Source of the DNA: Pilaira anomala
Taxonomy: Eukaryota; Mucoromycota; Mucoromycetes; Mucorales; Mucoraceae
Assembly (NCBI GenBank): GCA_025716855.1
Contig: JAIXMQ010000047.1
Location: 62,001 to 126,000 of the forward strand
Direction: 5' to 3'
DNA length: 64,000 nucleotides
In this document: one piece after another, positions 9,641-21,023 of the stretch
Layout of the letters: each line of letters starts with the position of its first letter
Position numbering within the stretch: position 1 is the first letter of the stretch
Program-made: the position numbers and the translations under genes
Notes under the pieces: generated by a model
What the model was told of the DNA's origin: nothing
Database searches by the model: none
Seen by the model: only the letters and a program-made list of their open reading frames with translations

Positions 9641-11165
9641 ATTAGAAACCATTCAATATCTTTGCTCTAAAATTCTTATAATCCCGAGATATATCCACAT
9701 TTAAAACACTTGAAAAAATCCAAAGGTCGGGACCTGCTGATTTTTACCTAAAAATTCACTTTTTCCTCTTTTTCCGATGATTTGATTGGCTCATTTTTTT
9801 TTCGCTGTAACAAAAAAAAAAAAACTTTTTTTTTTGGGATTGATTGAAAGTTTACAAGGCTTTAGCTCTCATGACATTTGCTCTTCCCTAACAATTGGCT
9901 CTGTTAAGTCTATAGCTTTTCAACAGCAATAACAGTAACAGTAACAATAAACCTTCCCGAAGAGTTATCACTGATTTCCCCCAACAAGGTGCATTTAGTG
10001 TAAGTATTTATAAAAAAATTGTTAATCTAATCCTTTCTGTATTAATATCACCCTTTTCTTTTCTTGTATTTTCAATTAAACGCAAGTTGGTTCTTTTATT
10101 CAAACTATTTTTGTTACTAGTTTTCATTTTTTTATTCTGTATTTTTATTCTGTATAATCATAAATCATTTGTTTTTTTTTTTTTGTCTTTGAACGGAATT
10201 TTCCTTCAATATAGTTAGTTACCATTAATTCCTAATAAAAGTGTACAATGAACCACATTTTGCCATTTTATTTCAGAGTGTTTCTCGAGTTTATTTGGAA
10301 TATATATATATATTAATATCATTAGTAATTATAAATCTTTCAATATCATTCACTAGTTATGTACATTGCTATAATTGTAATTTTCTTTATCCTTGAGGCA
10401 TGCCATTTTGCTTAAGCAAAAATAGAGCAGCCATATCAGTTTAACTAACTATACAATTGCATTAAAACTTTTGGTGGTCAATATGCCAAGGTAATAATTA
10501 TAATTCTTGATATAGTTAAATCTGCCTCTTTCACTTTTAATTTATGGTGAAAAAAATTTTTTAAAGGAAGAGCCTTTTGATACTACCATTCTATTACGAC
10601 GGTAAAGCCCTACGCTACACTACCTGTGTTTACTGGCCTTAATTAGTCTTTTTGATAAAGAAAAACGAGGTATTGTAGACATGTTTTTTTGTTGTAGCGA
10701 AAAGATTTTCGAGCCAATCAAATCATCGGAAAAGGAGGAAAAAGTGTATTTTTAGGCAAAAATAAGCCAGTCCCCCCCTATGGATTTTTTCAAGATTCAG
10801 AAATATCCATACATCTTTACATTAAAAAGGTTTTAAAGCTTAGCTTTTTACCAATACATGTAGAATTTGACGCTCTTTTTAATGATGCAAAAAGCAAAGT
10901 AAAATAGTAACAAATGTTTATAGGTATTATGAAAAAACGATATACAGTTTTTGTTAGGGCAAGTATATTTTCTACATAAAAAATAATAATTCTAAATCAA
11001 TAGAAAGATGCGCCTTCAAATTCTGCATCGATTGTATATTATATAGTAAAATAGAATAGGTGAAATAAAAGACTTTAATTTGAAAAGAAAGAAATTTGGA
11101 CCCAAATCTCAATTTTTAGGTCCAAAAACAGGAAAAAAACCAAATCAGGATACAGACATATTTTG
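9345..11165. mobile_element. Putative nonautonomous element with about 470 bp terminal inverted repeats
   Basis: The outer arms, about 9345-9815 and 10697-11165, match in inverted orientation along their length. Shared blocks include CTTGAAAAAATCCA, CACTTTTTCCTC and CCGATGATTTGATTGGCTC. They enclose about 880 bp of DNA not otherwise repeated here. No open frame resembling a transposase is present, so the element would depend on an enzyme encoded elsewhere. Target-site duplications could not be fixed because both edges merge with other copies. Part of the inner segment (about 9920-10000) has coding-like composition ending in a GTAAGT donor, so it may be captured host sequence. Confidence 0.6.
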
Positions 11166-11214
11166 TTAGACAATGTTATATTCCAAAGATGTAGAATTTA
11201 AAAACTAAGATTTC

Positions 11215-12242
11215 TATGCATTTAGATTTATTATCTTGTATATAAAAAATATACATGTCCTAATAGAAGCTGTGCTTTCTCGCAATGACTATTAAACTTT
11301 ATAATTATGCTACTTTGATTTTTACATCATTCGAAAGAGCGTCAAATTCTACCTTAGACATCAATAAAAAGCTAAACTTTAAAACCATTTAAATACAAAG
11401 ATATATCTGCATTTCTAATTTTTATTTTTTTTTAAGCTGTGAAAAAAATTCCATTTTTTAGAAAAATTTGCTAGTCCCCCCCTATGGATTTTTTCAAAAT
11501 TCAGAAATATCCATACATCTTTAGATTAAAAAGGTTTTAAAGCTTGGCCTTTTAATGACAATGTAGAATTTTGCGCTCTTTTAATGATGTAAAAATCAAA
11601 GCTAAGTAATAATAAAATTTATGTTTATTGTCAGAAAACGAAATAAAGTTTTTATTAGGGCAAGTATATTTTCTGTTTCTAATAATATAAATCGAATTAT
11701 TTAGAAAGATGCGCCTTCAAATTCTGCACTTTCTGTATATCATATTGTTTAATGAAATAGCTGATTTAGAGGGACGTTACTTTGACAAGAAGGTATTTTT
11801 TGTCAAAATTTTGATTTCTGGGACCGAAAAACGAGGTGTATATAGACCATGCTACATGCACTCTCCATTTGTAGTGCATGTAAGGAAAACAGTTTTTGTT
11901 AGAGAAAGTATATTTTTTACATATAAAAAACTATATCTTTATATACAATCATCTGCCCATCTAAATTTAAAATTTTCTGGATATAGTATTGTATAATAAA
12001 ATAGTTAATATTGAAGGACTTTACTTTGACATGAAAGGTTTTCTGGGCTTAAATATGTGGTGTGTGTAGTTTATATGAGGCGCGCTTATTGGTGAGTCAC
12101 CCACCACTCTAAATTAACTAAACACAGCTTAAAATTTAAGCCCTAGAAATCTTTCATGTCAAAGTAAATTCCTTCAATATTAACTATTTTATTATGCAAT
12201 ATTATATCCAGAAAATTTTAAATTTATATGGGCAGATATCTT
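11215..12242 (+). repeat. Large direct repeat, copy 2 (about 1.03 kb)
   Basis: Second copy of the 7779-8818 segment, same orientation, 3.4 kb downstream. It includes the same internal hairpin (11853-11882) and ends about 270 bp before the PIG-M start codon. Confidence 0.85.
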
Positions 12243-12510
12243 TATCTCTGTAAAAATACTATTATTTTCTCTCGATCCATATAGCTATTGACAAAAATTA
12301 CATTAGATATCATGCTTACAATTATATTCGAGCCTTTTTTAACGGAGTATAAAACGGTTCCTGCTGTAAATAGAGTCTGTTTTATGTCACTGGTGGTGGG
12401 GTCTTTTTTAAACTAGAAAGGTATTTTTTTTTTCGAGAAATAAAAGGAAGGAACTCGCAATTTATACAATCATTGATGATACTTTTATTATTATAGACAT
12501 GTTATAGAAG

Positions 12511-14063
12511 ATGGACAAGTTCTCTTCTTGGTTAACGTTTAAAAAACTTTGTATAACAGCTCTTTTACTTCGAGTCGTTTTACTGATTTATGGAGAGATC
12601 CAAGATGCTTACCTCACAGTAAAGTACACTGACATCGATTACGTTGTATTTACTGATGCAGCTCGCTACATAACTCAAGGGAAATCACCTTATTTGCGTG
12701 AGACATATCGATACACACCTATTCTAGCTATGATGCTAACACCCAATATTTACTGGTTTCACTCATTCGGTAAATGTCTATTTGCTGGTGCTGATTTGCT
12801 TGTAGGATACCTTATTCATCGTATATTGGTTCTTCGAGGAATGCCGTCTAAAGAAGCTTTAAAATATGATGCACTTTGGTTATTAAATCCAATGGTGGCA
12901 AATATTTCAACGCGTGGCAACGCTGAATCGTTATTAGGTGTGATGGTGTTAGGCACACTTTATCTTATTTTGAATCGTCGTTACTTTTATTCTGCTTGTA
13001 TATTATTTGGGTTATCTGTTCATTTTAAAATATATCCTGTCATTTATGCTGTACCACTATTGTTCTTATTGGATGATAACTATGGTCAACCCTTTGATAA
13101 ATATCCTTTTATTTTAAGCAAATATCAAGAGTTCAGATATCAGTTATTACATATTTTAAATAATGAACAAGGCGATAAAAAATGGAAAAAATATTTATGT
13201 GGATTGATCGAGTTCTGTTCCCCATTACGTATTGTGTTTGGCCTTGCAAGTGCATCCGTATTCTTTTTGTTGACGGCTCTTATGTACAAGCAGTGAGTTT
13301 TAATATATATTTTTTTTAAATGATTTGTTCACTCATTGTGTTTATTCATAGATATGGAATGGAATTTATGCATAATACTTACTTATACCATGTTACAAGA
13401 GAAGATCATCGTCATAATTTCTCGATTTGGTTTTATCAAATGTATCTTGGAATTGAAAATACTAGTCCATGGATGGGATTGTTGGCATTCGTACCTCAAT
13501 TAGCTCTTGTAACATTGATTGGTATTGCATTTGGTAAGGATATCTTTTTTGCTTGTTTCGTACAAACCTTTTTATTTGTTACGTTCAACAAAGTTATTAC
13601 ATCCCAAGTAAGCATATCATATTCATGTATACAAAGATTGTCAACTTAATGATTATAATTTATTAGTATTTTATGTGGTATATTTGTCTATTTCCCTTGA
13701 TTTTACCATCTTCAAAGCTCAATTTTAGATGGAAAGGATTGATTCTTATTGCTGCCTGGGCTGCTGGACAGGTATTTTTTTTCCCTTTTTTTTTTTTTTT
13801 TTTTTTTTTTTTGGATAAGTGCCTATTACTCAAACTTCACCACTTCAATATAGGGACTATGGCTAAACTTTGCATACCAATTAGAATTTTTAGGGCAAAA
13901 TACGTTTTTACAACTTTGGATAGCAGGAACATCCTTTTTTATCATCAACTGTTGGATTGTTGTTGAGTTAATACTAAATCATAAATACGAACGCGTGTAT
14001 GGGTCAAACGGAAGGATCAGATGGGTCTGGGGTATGGGTGATCCTGGATCAAAGAGACGCTAA
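12511..14063 (+). CDS. GPI14: GPI mannosyltransferase I catalytic subunit (PIG-M/Gpi14)
   Basis: Four exons (12511-13292, 13352-13607, 13667-13771, 13854-14063) give 450 residues in frame. PIG-M adds the first alpha-1,4-mannose to the GPI anchor precursor in the ER lumen, using dolichol-phosphate-mannose. The sequence shows the family signature KYTDIDYVVFTDAARY, where TDID supplies the lumenal DxD-type acidic motif after the first membrane helix, then GKSPYLRETYRYTPIL. Later landmarks are NPMVANISTRGNAE, HFKIYPVIYA and, near the C-terminus, AYQLEFLGQNTFLQLW. There are many hydrophobic segments, as expected for a GT-C multispan enzyme. Length agrees with the family (about 400-450). Intron 3 contains a long T tract. 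The gene begins right after the repeat cluster. Confidence 0.93.
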
Positions 14064-14493
14064 AAAAATATCTATGACTTTGAATGATTTCACGTAATAA
14101 TCCAAGTTATTGATAGAGTGATGAATGTTTAAAATCATATTTCTACAGCTACATAAATAAAATTAATTTCAGTATATCAACAGACCTTTGCATTTATAAC
14201 TTTCTTTCCCACAAAAGATCGAAAGCCGATTGTTACTGGTATTAACCGCTCTTTCTTTCTTTTCTTTTTCTCATCAAAAATAAAGCATGATTCATCCTTA
14301 CTACCGTCTTTTTCTCTTTAATTATACCTGCTCTTGAGAAAAGAGATAGTATCAAGAAATAAATAACTTTGGGATCTGTATGTTGTCAGTGGTAGGTCAT
14401 ATCAAAGCTCTAATAACTTTATCATAAAGAAGCGATTCATTGTCTAATAAATCCCAATAGCGGACGTTCTTTTCTGTGCACTACACATTAGGT
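14064..14493. other. Intergenic region downstream of PIG-M
   Basis: About 430 bp with pyrimidine-rich tracts (about 14240-14275) and no credible gene. It presumably holds the PIG-M 3' region and the promoter of the following small gene. Confidence 0.5.
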
Positions 14494-14914
14494 ATGTATG
14501 ATAAGTATGTGTTGAAACCGTTGCATCGTTTGGTAGTGTCGATCGCTGAAACGGTAACCAAGACAAAGCGTTCCACAAAAGGAGAGGTTGACGGAATAAC
14601 GAGACAACAACGATGCTATCTAAAGAAAAGAGAAAGCATTGTTGCCAAGACAAGACGTAAAAACATCCGAAAGAAAAAAGAAACTCACAAGAAAAGAGTT
14701 ACTGAAGAAGTTTTCTTGGAAAAGCAAGAGATTTTTTACTCTTACTACAGCTTGAAAAATCGTTATGAAGACAATTTGACACGGTATAAGTATTTATATC
14801 TTTGATATATACTAAAGTAAGACGTTCTAACAGTAGAATTACAGGAAGAGTTTTACATATGAACTTGTTGATTCCTACGTTCTTTTCTTAAAATCAATCA
14901 TGGACGTTAACTAA
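14494..14914 (+). CDS. Small basic hypothetical protein, two exons
   Basis: Exons 14494-14783 and 14845-14914 join in frame across an intron with a GTATAA donor and an ACAG acceptor. The product is about 119 residues, very rich in Lys and Arg (for example TRRKNIRKKKETHKKR), and ends with SFTYELVDSYVLFLKSIM. No domain recognised. The next 450 bp hold a diverged copy with the same order of features (basic stretch, acidic/aromatic stretch, intron-like segment containing CTAACAGTAGAA, then a TYEL peptide). A species-specific gene or a remnant of a mobile element are both possible. Confidence 0.35.
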
Positions 14915-14981
14915 ACCGTAACAAATTCAAAGTATACCAAAAAAAAATAAAAAACGGGTTAACCAACATCAACCATACCAC

Positions 14982-15365
14982 TTGAACAATAAAAATAGTA
15001 TTAATGTCAAAGCTGTAAGAAAAAAAGTTCTTCAAAAGAAAGATTTTACTTTTTTGGGCGCAACATTTGCGGAAAACTTCTTTGAAGAAGTCAAAGAGTT
15101 TTTAATTTTGTTCAACTTAGAGGAACCTTTGTTGTGTCGCTTTGGAAGTATGCAAGTGTCTATATCATTAATATAAACTAAAATAAAAGTTCTATGTAAC
15201 AGTAGAAGTATAGAAAAAACTTAACTTATGAATTACCAACTTTTTATATTGTTTCTGTCTTGGAAAAAATCAATGACAACGACAATAATCGAAATGAAGA
15301 TGCACACAGAGGTACTCTTTTGAGATTACGAATCGCCATAAAGAGAAACTTTATATGTTTTTGAT
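14982..15365 (+). pseudogene. Degenerate tandem copy of the preceding small gene
   Basis: This stretch parallels 14494-14914: a basic segment (VRKKVLQKKDF), an acidic/aromatic segment, an intron-like TATAAACTAAAATAAAAG...GTAACAGTAGAAGTATAG block, then NLTYELPTFYIVSVLEKIN and about 30 more residues to a TGA. It lacks an in-frame ATG at the start, and the apparent donor and acceptor do not keep frame. I therefore treat it as a decayed duplicate. Similarity to the first copy is recognisable but low. Confidence 0.35.
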
Positions 15366-15791
15366 AAACCGTTTATGTACGCAAGAAAAGCAAGTGATAG
15401 ATAAAATATCATTATAATAATCAAAAGGGGGCTTACTAATTCTTTAACTATGATATAATTGAATAAACATTCTCGGCTCTTAGTAAAGTTTATTCAAACG
15501 TTTTGATTAGTGAAAGACTACGAGACATCCAACATAAAGCACTTTTTTATTGTAGCAGGAGAAAAGACTGATAAAAGAAAACCATTGTGCCAAAAACTAC
15601 CAGTTTTGTGTGAATTCTTTTTTAGGGAGACTAAAAAGTAGTATAAGGCTTTCTTAACTTGACAGCTGACAAAGGATTGACATCAGCTAGTAAAGAGCCT
15701 TGGGTAATATTACAAATACCTTGATATAAAAAAGACTTTACATGGCAATATACAAACAACTGTCTTTATTAAATTTTGAGATGAACAAAAA
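15366..15791. other. Noncoding stretch
   Basis: About 425 bp upstream of the Gemin2 stop (the gene reads the other way). No supported frame; it probably holds the 3' untranslated region of Gemin2. Confidence 0.45.
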
Positions 15792-16019
15792 TTAAATAAG
15801 ATCTGATTGTCCAAAGGCATCTGCAATTATAGTGATAATGACATTTAAAGGTGCTATCGATAATGGTGTAGATTTTCTTAACTTGATACATTCCCTTGAC
15901 AAGTCCCTTAAGATTGAAATGTTTTTCGATATTAACACAGGGTCCAAATAAACTAATAACTCAAATATGCGAGCAAACTAATATTAAGTTAGTTACCGTT
16001 GCCAGATAGTAATAATTCC

Positions 16020-16053
<34 letters not shown>

Positions 16054-16579
16054 TGATCTTCTGTGTTTTCTTGTTTATGTAACCATTCAACATGATATTT
16101 TAAAAACCTTAATATTGTATGCTAAAAAAGAAAAGGAGGGGGGTTTTTTTTTAAAAAAAAAAAAAAATATGTATCTAATGAAAAAATTCGTACCTGAGAT
16201 AAAGTTGGGATAATTGAAAGCTTATTTTCTGTGCTCGAATACAATGCTTTATATGCTTCTTCGATCGATGTTATATCTTTATGTTGTTTTAAGCTTTTCA
16301 CCTTTTGTTTATGCTATAATTGATTTTAAATTAAATAAGAGTTTTTTCTTTCAAAAAAAAAAAAAAAAAAACTTACTTTTTGATATGATTTAAAGGTATC
16401 AATATATCCTTTTCTCCAATTTTCAATCGGTCGATTCTTTTCGTCCTCTTTATCGTCGTTGAAAAATTGGAAGTGAGCTGGTAACTGAACTTTTTTAATT
16501 ACTTTTGGTTGTGGTGCAACCATGGTTTTAGCACACTTTTTTGCTTGTTGACTTGAAAAAGAGATAAGCAAAAAAGATA

Positions 16580-16649
<70 letters not shown>

Positions 16650-16795
16650 CATGTATATTACCGAACAACAAGCAAGTAATCCTCACCAGAAAGTGGAATA
16701 CCATTTACAAGATCAGGTTGTTGTTTACTAAGAGGAATCGCCGCCTTTGAGTCATTTTCTTCTCCTGTCACTTGAGAAAATAAACGTTTCGACAT
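15792..16795 (-). CDS. GEMIN2: Gemin2/SIP1/Brr1-like SMN-complex subunit
   Basis: Five exons on the minus strand (16662-16795, 16377-16551, 16194-16313, 16053-16121, 15792-15977) give 227 residues in frame. Gemin2 binds SMN and the pentamer of Sm proteins SmD1/D2/E/F/G during assembly of spliceosomal snRNPs in the cytoplasm. Family landmarks are GIPLSGEDYLLVVRQQAKKC near the N-terminus, YHVEWL in the middle and, at the end, LDPVLISKNISILRDLSREC followed by APLNVIITIIADAFGQSDL. The FGQSDL ending is typical. The protein is slightly shorter than human Gemin2 (about 280). Intron 1 contains a 64-base homopolymer (A on the plus strand, 16583-16646). The start is 193 bp from the divergent hAT-derived gene, so the two share a promoter region. 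Confidence 0.88.
16583..16646. repeat. 64-base A homopolymer inside a Gemin2 intron
   Basis: An uninterrupted run of A on the plus strand (T on the Gemin2 coding strand) takes up more than half of the first intron, near the donor. Similar runs of 20-60 bases sit in introns and promoters throughout the window. Confidence 0.9.
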
Positions 16796-16988
16796 GAAGA
16801 CAAATAAAAACGAACAAACGAAGAAAAAAAAAAATTAATCAGAAATGAATGTGACGTATGACAGTCGTTCTTGTTTATTGATAAAAAAAAAATAAAAAAA
16901 TAAAAAAAAAGAGGTCTTGAATTTTTTTCTTTCTTTTTCCCTTTTCCCATTTTGTTTTTTCTCTAAAAGGACTTGTTCAGGTTTATAA

Positions 16989-19900
16989 ATGAAAGTTAAA
17001 AGGATACCTAAAGTAGTTGTACACGAATCAAGCTCTTCTGATACGGATGAAGAGTCCGTACCGGCCGTACCAGAAGTACGAGCCAAGGATACTTCTTTAT
17101 CTAATCCACTGACGGATATGAGTTCAAATCGCGAGTGGGATGATTCACAGTTTATGTCTGCAAGTAATGATGATGAATTTAATTCCAACTATTTTATTGA
17201 ACCTACTGAACTATTTTTATCATCTAATATCAACCCATCACAGGCTTTCATCGAACATGGATTAGACAGTAATATGGATGCTAGTAATGAAGAGAGTGAT
17301 GCAGAAGTCACGAAAAAAGGAGAGACTTCAGTAACGACAATAACAACAACTACAACTACAACCAATCAAAATCAAACTCAAATATTAACCTTAAAACAAC
17401 AAGATGATCTATCAAGATATTATATCTTAAGACACGGTAGATTTTATTGTAATTTCAATCCTAGTTTAAGCAACACTAAAGGCTGTCAAAACAATTTTTC
17501 AGAAAGACAAATGGATAGGTTAATATCTCACTTGAATTTGTTTCATGGTTGCTCAATAAATCAAACTACTGGTGCTGTAGATGAAGATTATAAATCAGAA
17601 AGTAGTTCTCATGATAAATTCTATTCTCCCTTTGATTTGTCACCAGAGAATGATTACCATACATTAGATCTTATTAGTACAGCGACAACGACGACGATTA
17701 GTAGTAACGAAAAATCCGGTCAAGAAAACAACATGGGCTTAATTTCTATCAGTACACGACAGCAAGATCAGCATCAATCTTTTCAGAACAAAGGAGATAT
17801 GACGCCAGAATGTGGTACTTATTTAGATGATGTTTTGAATGGTTTTTTACATTCAGGTGCTTCGCGTTTAGAAAAACAGTCTAACGTTACACGAAGTGAT
17901 AAGCAAGCACCACATGAATATTTGAATTGTTGGTCTATTAATTCCACTGAAAAATCTGATACTACATTATATAGTTTAACTGATAATCAACCCCCTACTA
18001 TTTCTTTAGCTGATATCGAATGCAGACAACAACAACAGCAAGAACAACAAGAACTTGAATCCAGTACAAACGAACCACCTGAAAATAAACTAAATCCGCC
18101 CGAAAATAAACCAAATCCATCTGAAAATAAACCAAATTCACCTGATAGAGAAAATATCGCTTCATCTACTACACAACCTGATACCATTTCCAATGACATA
18201 ATAACAAAAATTGAGGATCCAACACCTACACTAAAGAAACGATTTAGAAAACCTATTGTATCCAAAATAACGCCGAAAGTACTTCGTAGTGTCACAAGAA
18301 AATATATTGACAAAGACAACAATACCACACTTGCTAGTAATACACCTGCCTCTCGTAAAACAAGACCTTTCAGTAAAATCACACCTATGAGTAGGAGAAT
18401 AGCACCCGCTTTATCAAAAGAACCAGCTACACCCAAGCCACACGAAAAGAAAGTTGAAAAGACGATAACCAGCATTAGAAAACCAGTAAAGAGACCTCGT
18501 GGAACCAACTTAAAAACCAACACCACCAAAGGGAGCCCTTCAAAAAAGAAACGAGTATCCGTCTTAAATACAGATAGTCCATCCTCTAGTTCTTCCTTTT
18601 TACCAACCGATAATAATACCTCGACTGAAACCACACCAGAGTTTTTGAGCCTGATGGCTGAAAAAAGAGAACAAACACCTATACCCGAGAGAATTATGGC
18701 TGGAGAAGAGGCACAGCATGTTGTGCCTGCTTTACCGACAGATGGTCTTTGGCCGTTTGAGTATGGCTATGGGTTTCATATGAAGAAATTGTATCATTGT
18801 AATGTCACTCGATCGATAGGTGCTCATGGTTGTAAAGCTACTTTTTTGAATAGGTCAGTGCTTATTCAGCATTTAAATTATGTACATCGTTTACATGCTG
18901 GGAATGGTAAGAAGATACATTTTTTATTATTATTATGTGCATACTGTAAATTAAATTGAATTTTTAGCTATGGAATATAGAGAAGCAGAAGAAGGTAAAA
19001 CAAAAAAAAAAACAAAAAAAAACACAACAAAAAAAGAGTAACCATGTCACTCACATATTTTTATTTAGATGATACAATTCAAGAAAAGATGATTGAAATG
19101 TTAGTAGCAGCAAGTTTACCTTACAACTTTATTGAAAACGAACACTTTATAAAGATGGTTAAAGCAATTCAAGGTGTATCCAAAGATCAATCGATTATCC
19201 CCAATTTACAATCTGCACAACAATTAATGCTGGACGCTTTTGGAAGACGAAAAACACAACTTGGATTGATTTTACAGGCCCAAGCACATCTCTCTTTCTC
19301 TATTCATGTATTTTATTCAAATATTCATAAGGATCAATCTTCTGTTACGATTACTGCATTTTATATTGATAATAACTGGAAGTTACAAGATGTACTTATT
19401 CAATTTCAATTACTACATGATAAAGTTGATTTAGAGGCATGTTTTCTTGAAACGATTCGAAGTTATGGAATTGAAGATAAAGTGTATGCGATTATATCAC
19501 CTGATTTCGAAATATGGAAAGATGATATCTTAAATTACAAGCCATTTTCGCTAAGTATTTCAGAAAGTAATATTAAGCCCGTGATGGCACCATGTTTGGA
19601 TCAAATACTTGAATTAGCAAAGATGCGGTTAGTAGATGACATTATAAGTAAATTTCAACCCCTTTCCAAGATTCTTGCTTTAAGAGCAAAAATAAAGTAA
19701 ATATACAGTCAAAAAAAAAAAAAAAAGGAAATAAAGGAGATGACAAAAATGAACTTACTGTGTATTTTTAGGGATGAACATTGGGTACAGGCCAATGCAC
19801 CTCAAGTCATTGTATTAAAAAAATTTAGTCAAAAGGAATTCCCTGGTTTCGTTGAACTATTGAAAGAATTTAGTACGGTAGAAAGTGTTTATGATATGTT

Positions 19901-21023
19901 ATGCGATACAAATGACGCTTATAATTCATTCAAGTTGAATTGGGAAGATTTACGTAAAATCCGAAAGCTTTTATGGGTAGTTGAAACTATAGACGAATCC
20001 AATGCTTGGTTACAGGATGCAACGTAAGTTTTATTTTTAAAAGAGAGAGAGAGAGAGAGAAAAGACAACATTAACTTACAAAAAAAAAAACAACAGAAAG
20101 AATAGATATCCAACTGCAAATAAAGCTTGTTTAATCTATATGGAACTTTCAAACGCTTTGTTTCAATTAGCTCAGTGTTATGGGTGCAAAGATGAACATG
20201 ATATGTTGTATGAAAGACTTTACTGTGACTTATTATTGGATAAAAGAATGGCAGAAAATATCAATCAAGCATACGCTATTGTAGTCAAGTATCGTCTATT
20301 AATGGAAGGTTCAAATGAGAATCCGACATGGCAAGCTTTGGCTCTTGACGTATTTTCATATTCAATCTATAGAGCTAGAAAACCATATTATTCAAAACTC
20401 AATGAAATGAAAGTTTCTGAATTATCTAGTCAGTTGTCTAAAAAGAAACATATTTGGCTTTCTATTGATGCTCAAGTTACTGAAATAGAAAAATACATTA
20501 ATTTCAAAGATGTTAATCGACAGAGTACCGAAACAGACTCTAAAAAATACAAACAAAGGTAGGTAAAAAAAAAAATGTTAAATTCATATATTTATACATA
20601 TTGAGAACATTCATTTTTAGAGCAAATCCAGAGGAAAATGATAAAATTCCAAGAAAATTTCCTGACAATGCAATGAAACAGTTTAAAGAAAACGAACAAG
20701 AATATATCCAATGTGGAATTCGAACAAAACCCAAAAGAGAGGTATCTACCATGCTGACAGATTTATTCTATCGAGACCAATACAACCTTGGACAATTAAA
20801 TTTCTGGGAATCTAAAAAGGAGGATCCTACTTTCTATCCTCAAATTGCAGAAATAACAAAACAATGTTTTGCAGTTCCAACAACCTCTACAGAATGTCGT
20901 CGTATGACAGAAGAAGCGATTAATTATTATGCTGGTATATTTTATATACATCCTAATTGTACTATTGAAGAAAATCAATGTAGAACTCTCTTGTACATTT
21001 GGCAAAAATATTCCAACTGTTAA
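16989..21023 (+). CDS. hAT-transposase-derived protein with two atypical zinc fingers
   Basis: Six exons (16989-18906, 18968-18994, 19069-19696, 19772-20023, 20097-20558, 20621-21023) join in frame to 1229 residues. The first 640 residues are low in complexity and Ser/Thr/Asn-rich, with two similar finger-like motifs: C-x11-C-x14-H-x4-H near residue 154 and C-x10-C-x12-H-x4-H near residue 604. From about residue 740 there is an RNase-H-like hAT core (ITAFYIDNNWKLQDVLIQF, then YAIISPDFE). The end is a hAT dimerisation segment, NFWESKKEDPTFYPQIAEI then CFAVPTTSTECRRM. In active hAT enzymes this last region reads TSxxSERxFS; the catalytic Glu position here is Arg, and the D-x-T-R-W-x-S block is missing. 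No terminal inverted repeats flank the gene. It looks like a domesticated, catalytically dead transposase used as a DNA-binding protein. Confidence 0.8.

Larger units (their letters stand above)
7779..12245. repeat. Cluster of nested inverted and direct repeats
   Basis: A 4.5 kb AT-rich region is built from many copies, in both orientations, of the same roughly 450 bp unit. Shared landmarks are a block around GAGCGTCAAATTCTA, a block TAGGGCAAGTATATTTTCT, and GATGCGCCTTCAAATTCTGC. These recur near 7880, 8150, 8290, 9010, 9140, 9480, 9620, 10870, 11000, 11330, 11570 and 11710. Neighbouring copies face each other and form long palindromes. No transposase is encoded. The structure fits foldback or long-TIR nonautonomous DNA transposons that inserted near or into one another. 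Confidence 0.8.

Noticed and set aside
17987..18634. 215-codon minus-strand frame rich in Val, Ser and Leu
   Set aside because: Antisense to the low-complexity part of the hAT-derived gene, which has motifs and splice continuity on the plus strand.
18970..19043. Separate gene starting at MSLTYFYLDD (19044)
   Set aside because: A 74 bp GT-AG intron (18995-19068) joins the zinc-finger part to the hAT part in perfect frame via a 27 bp exon, so one gene is the simpler model.
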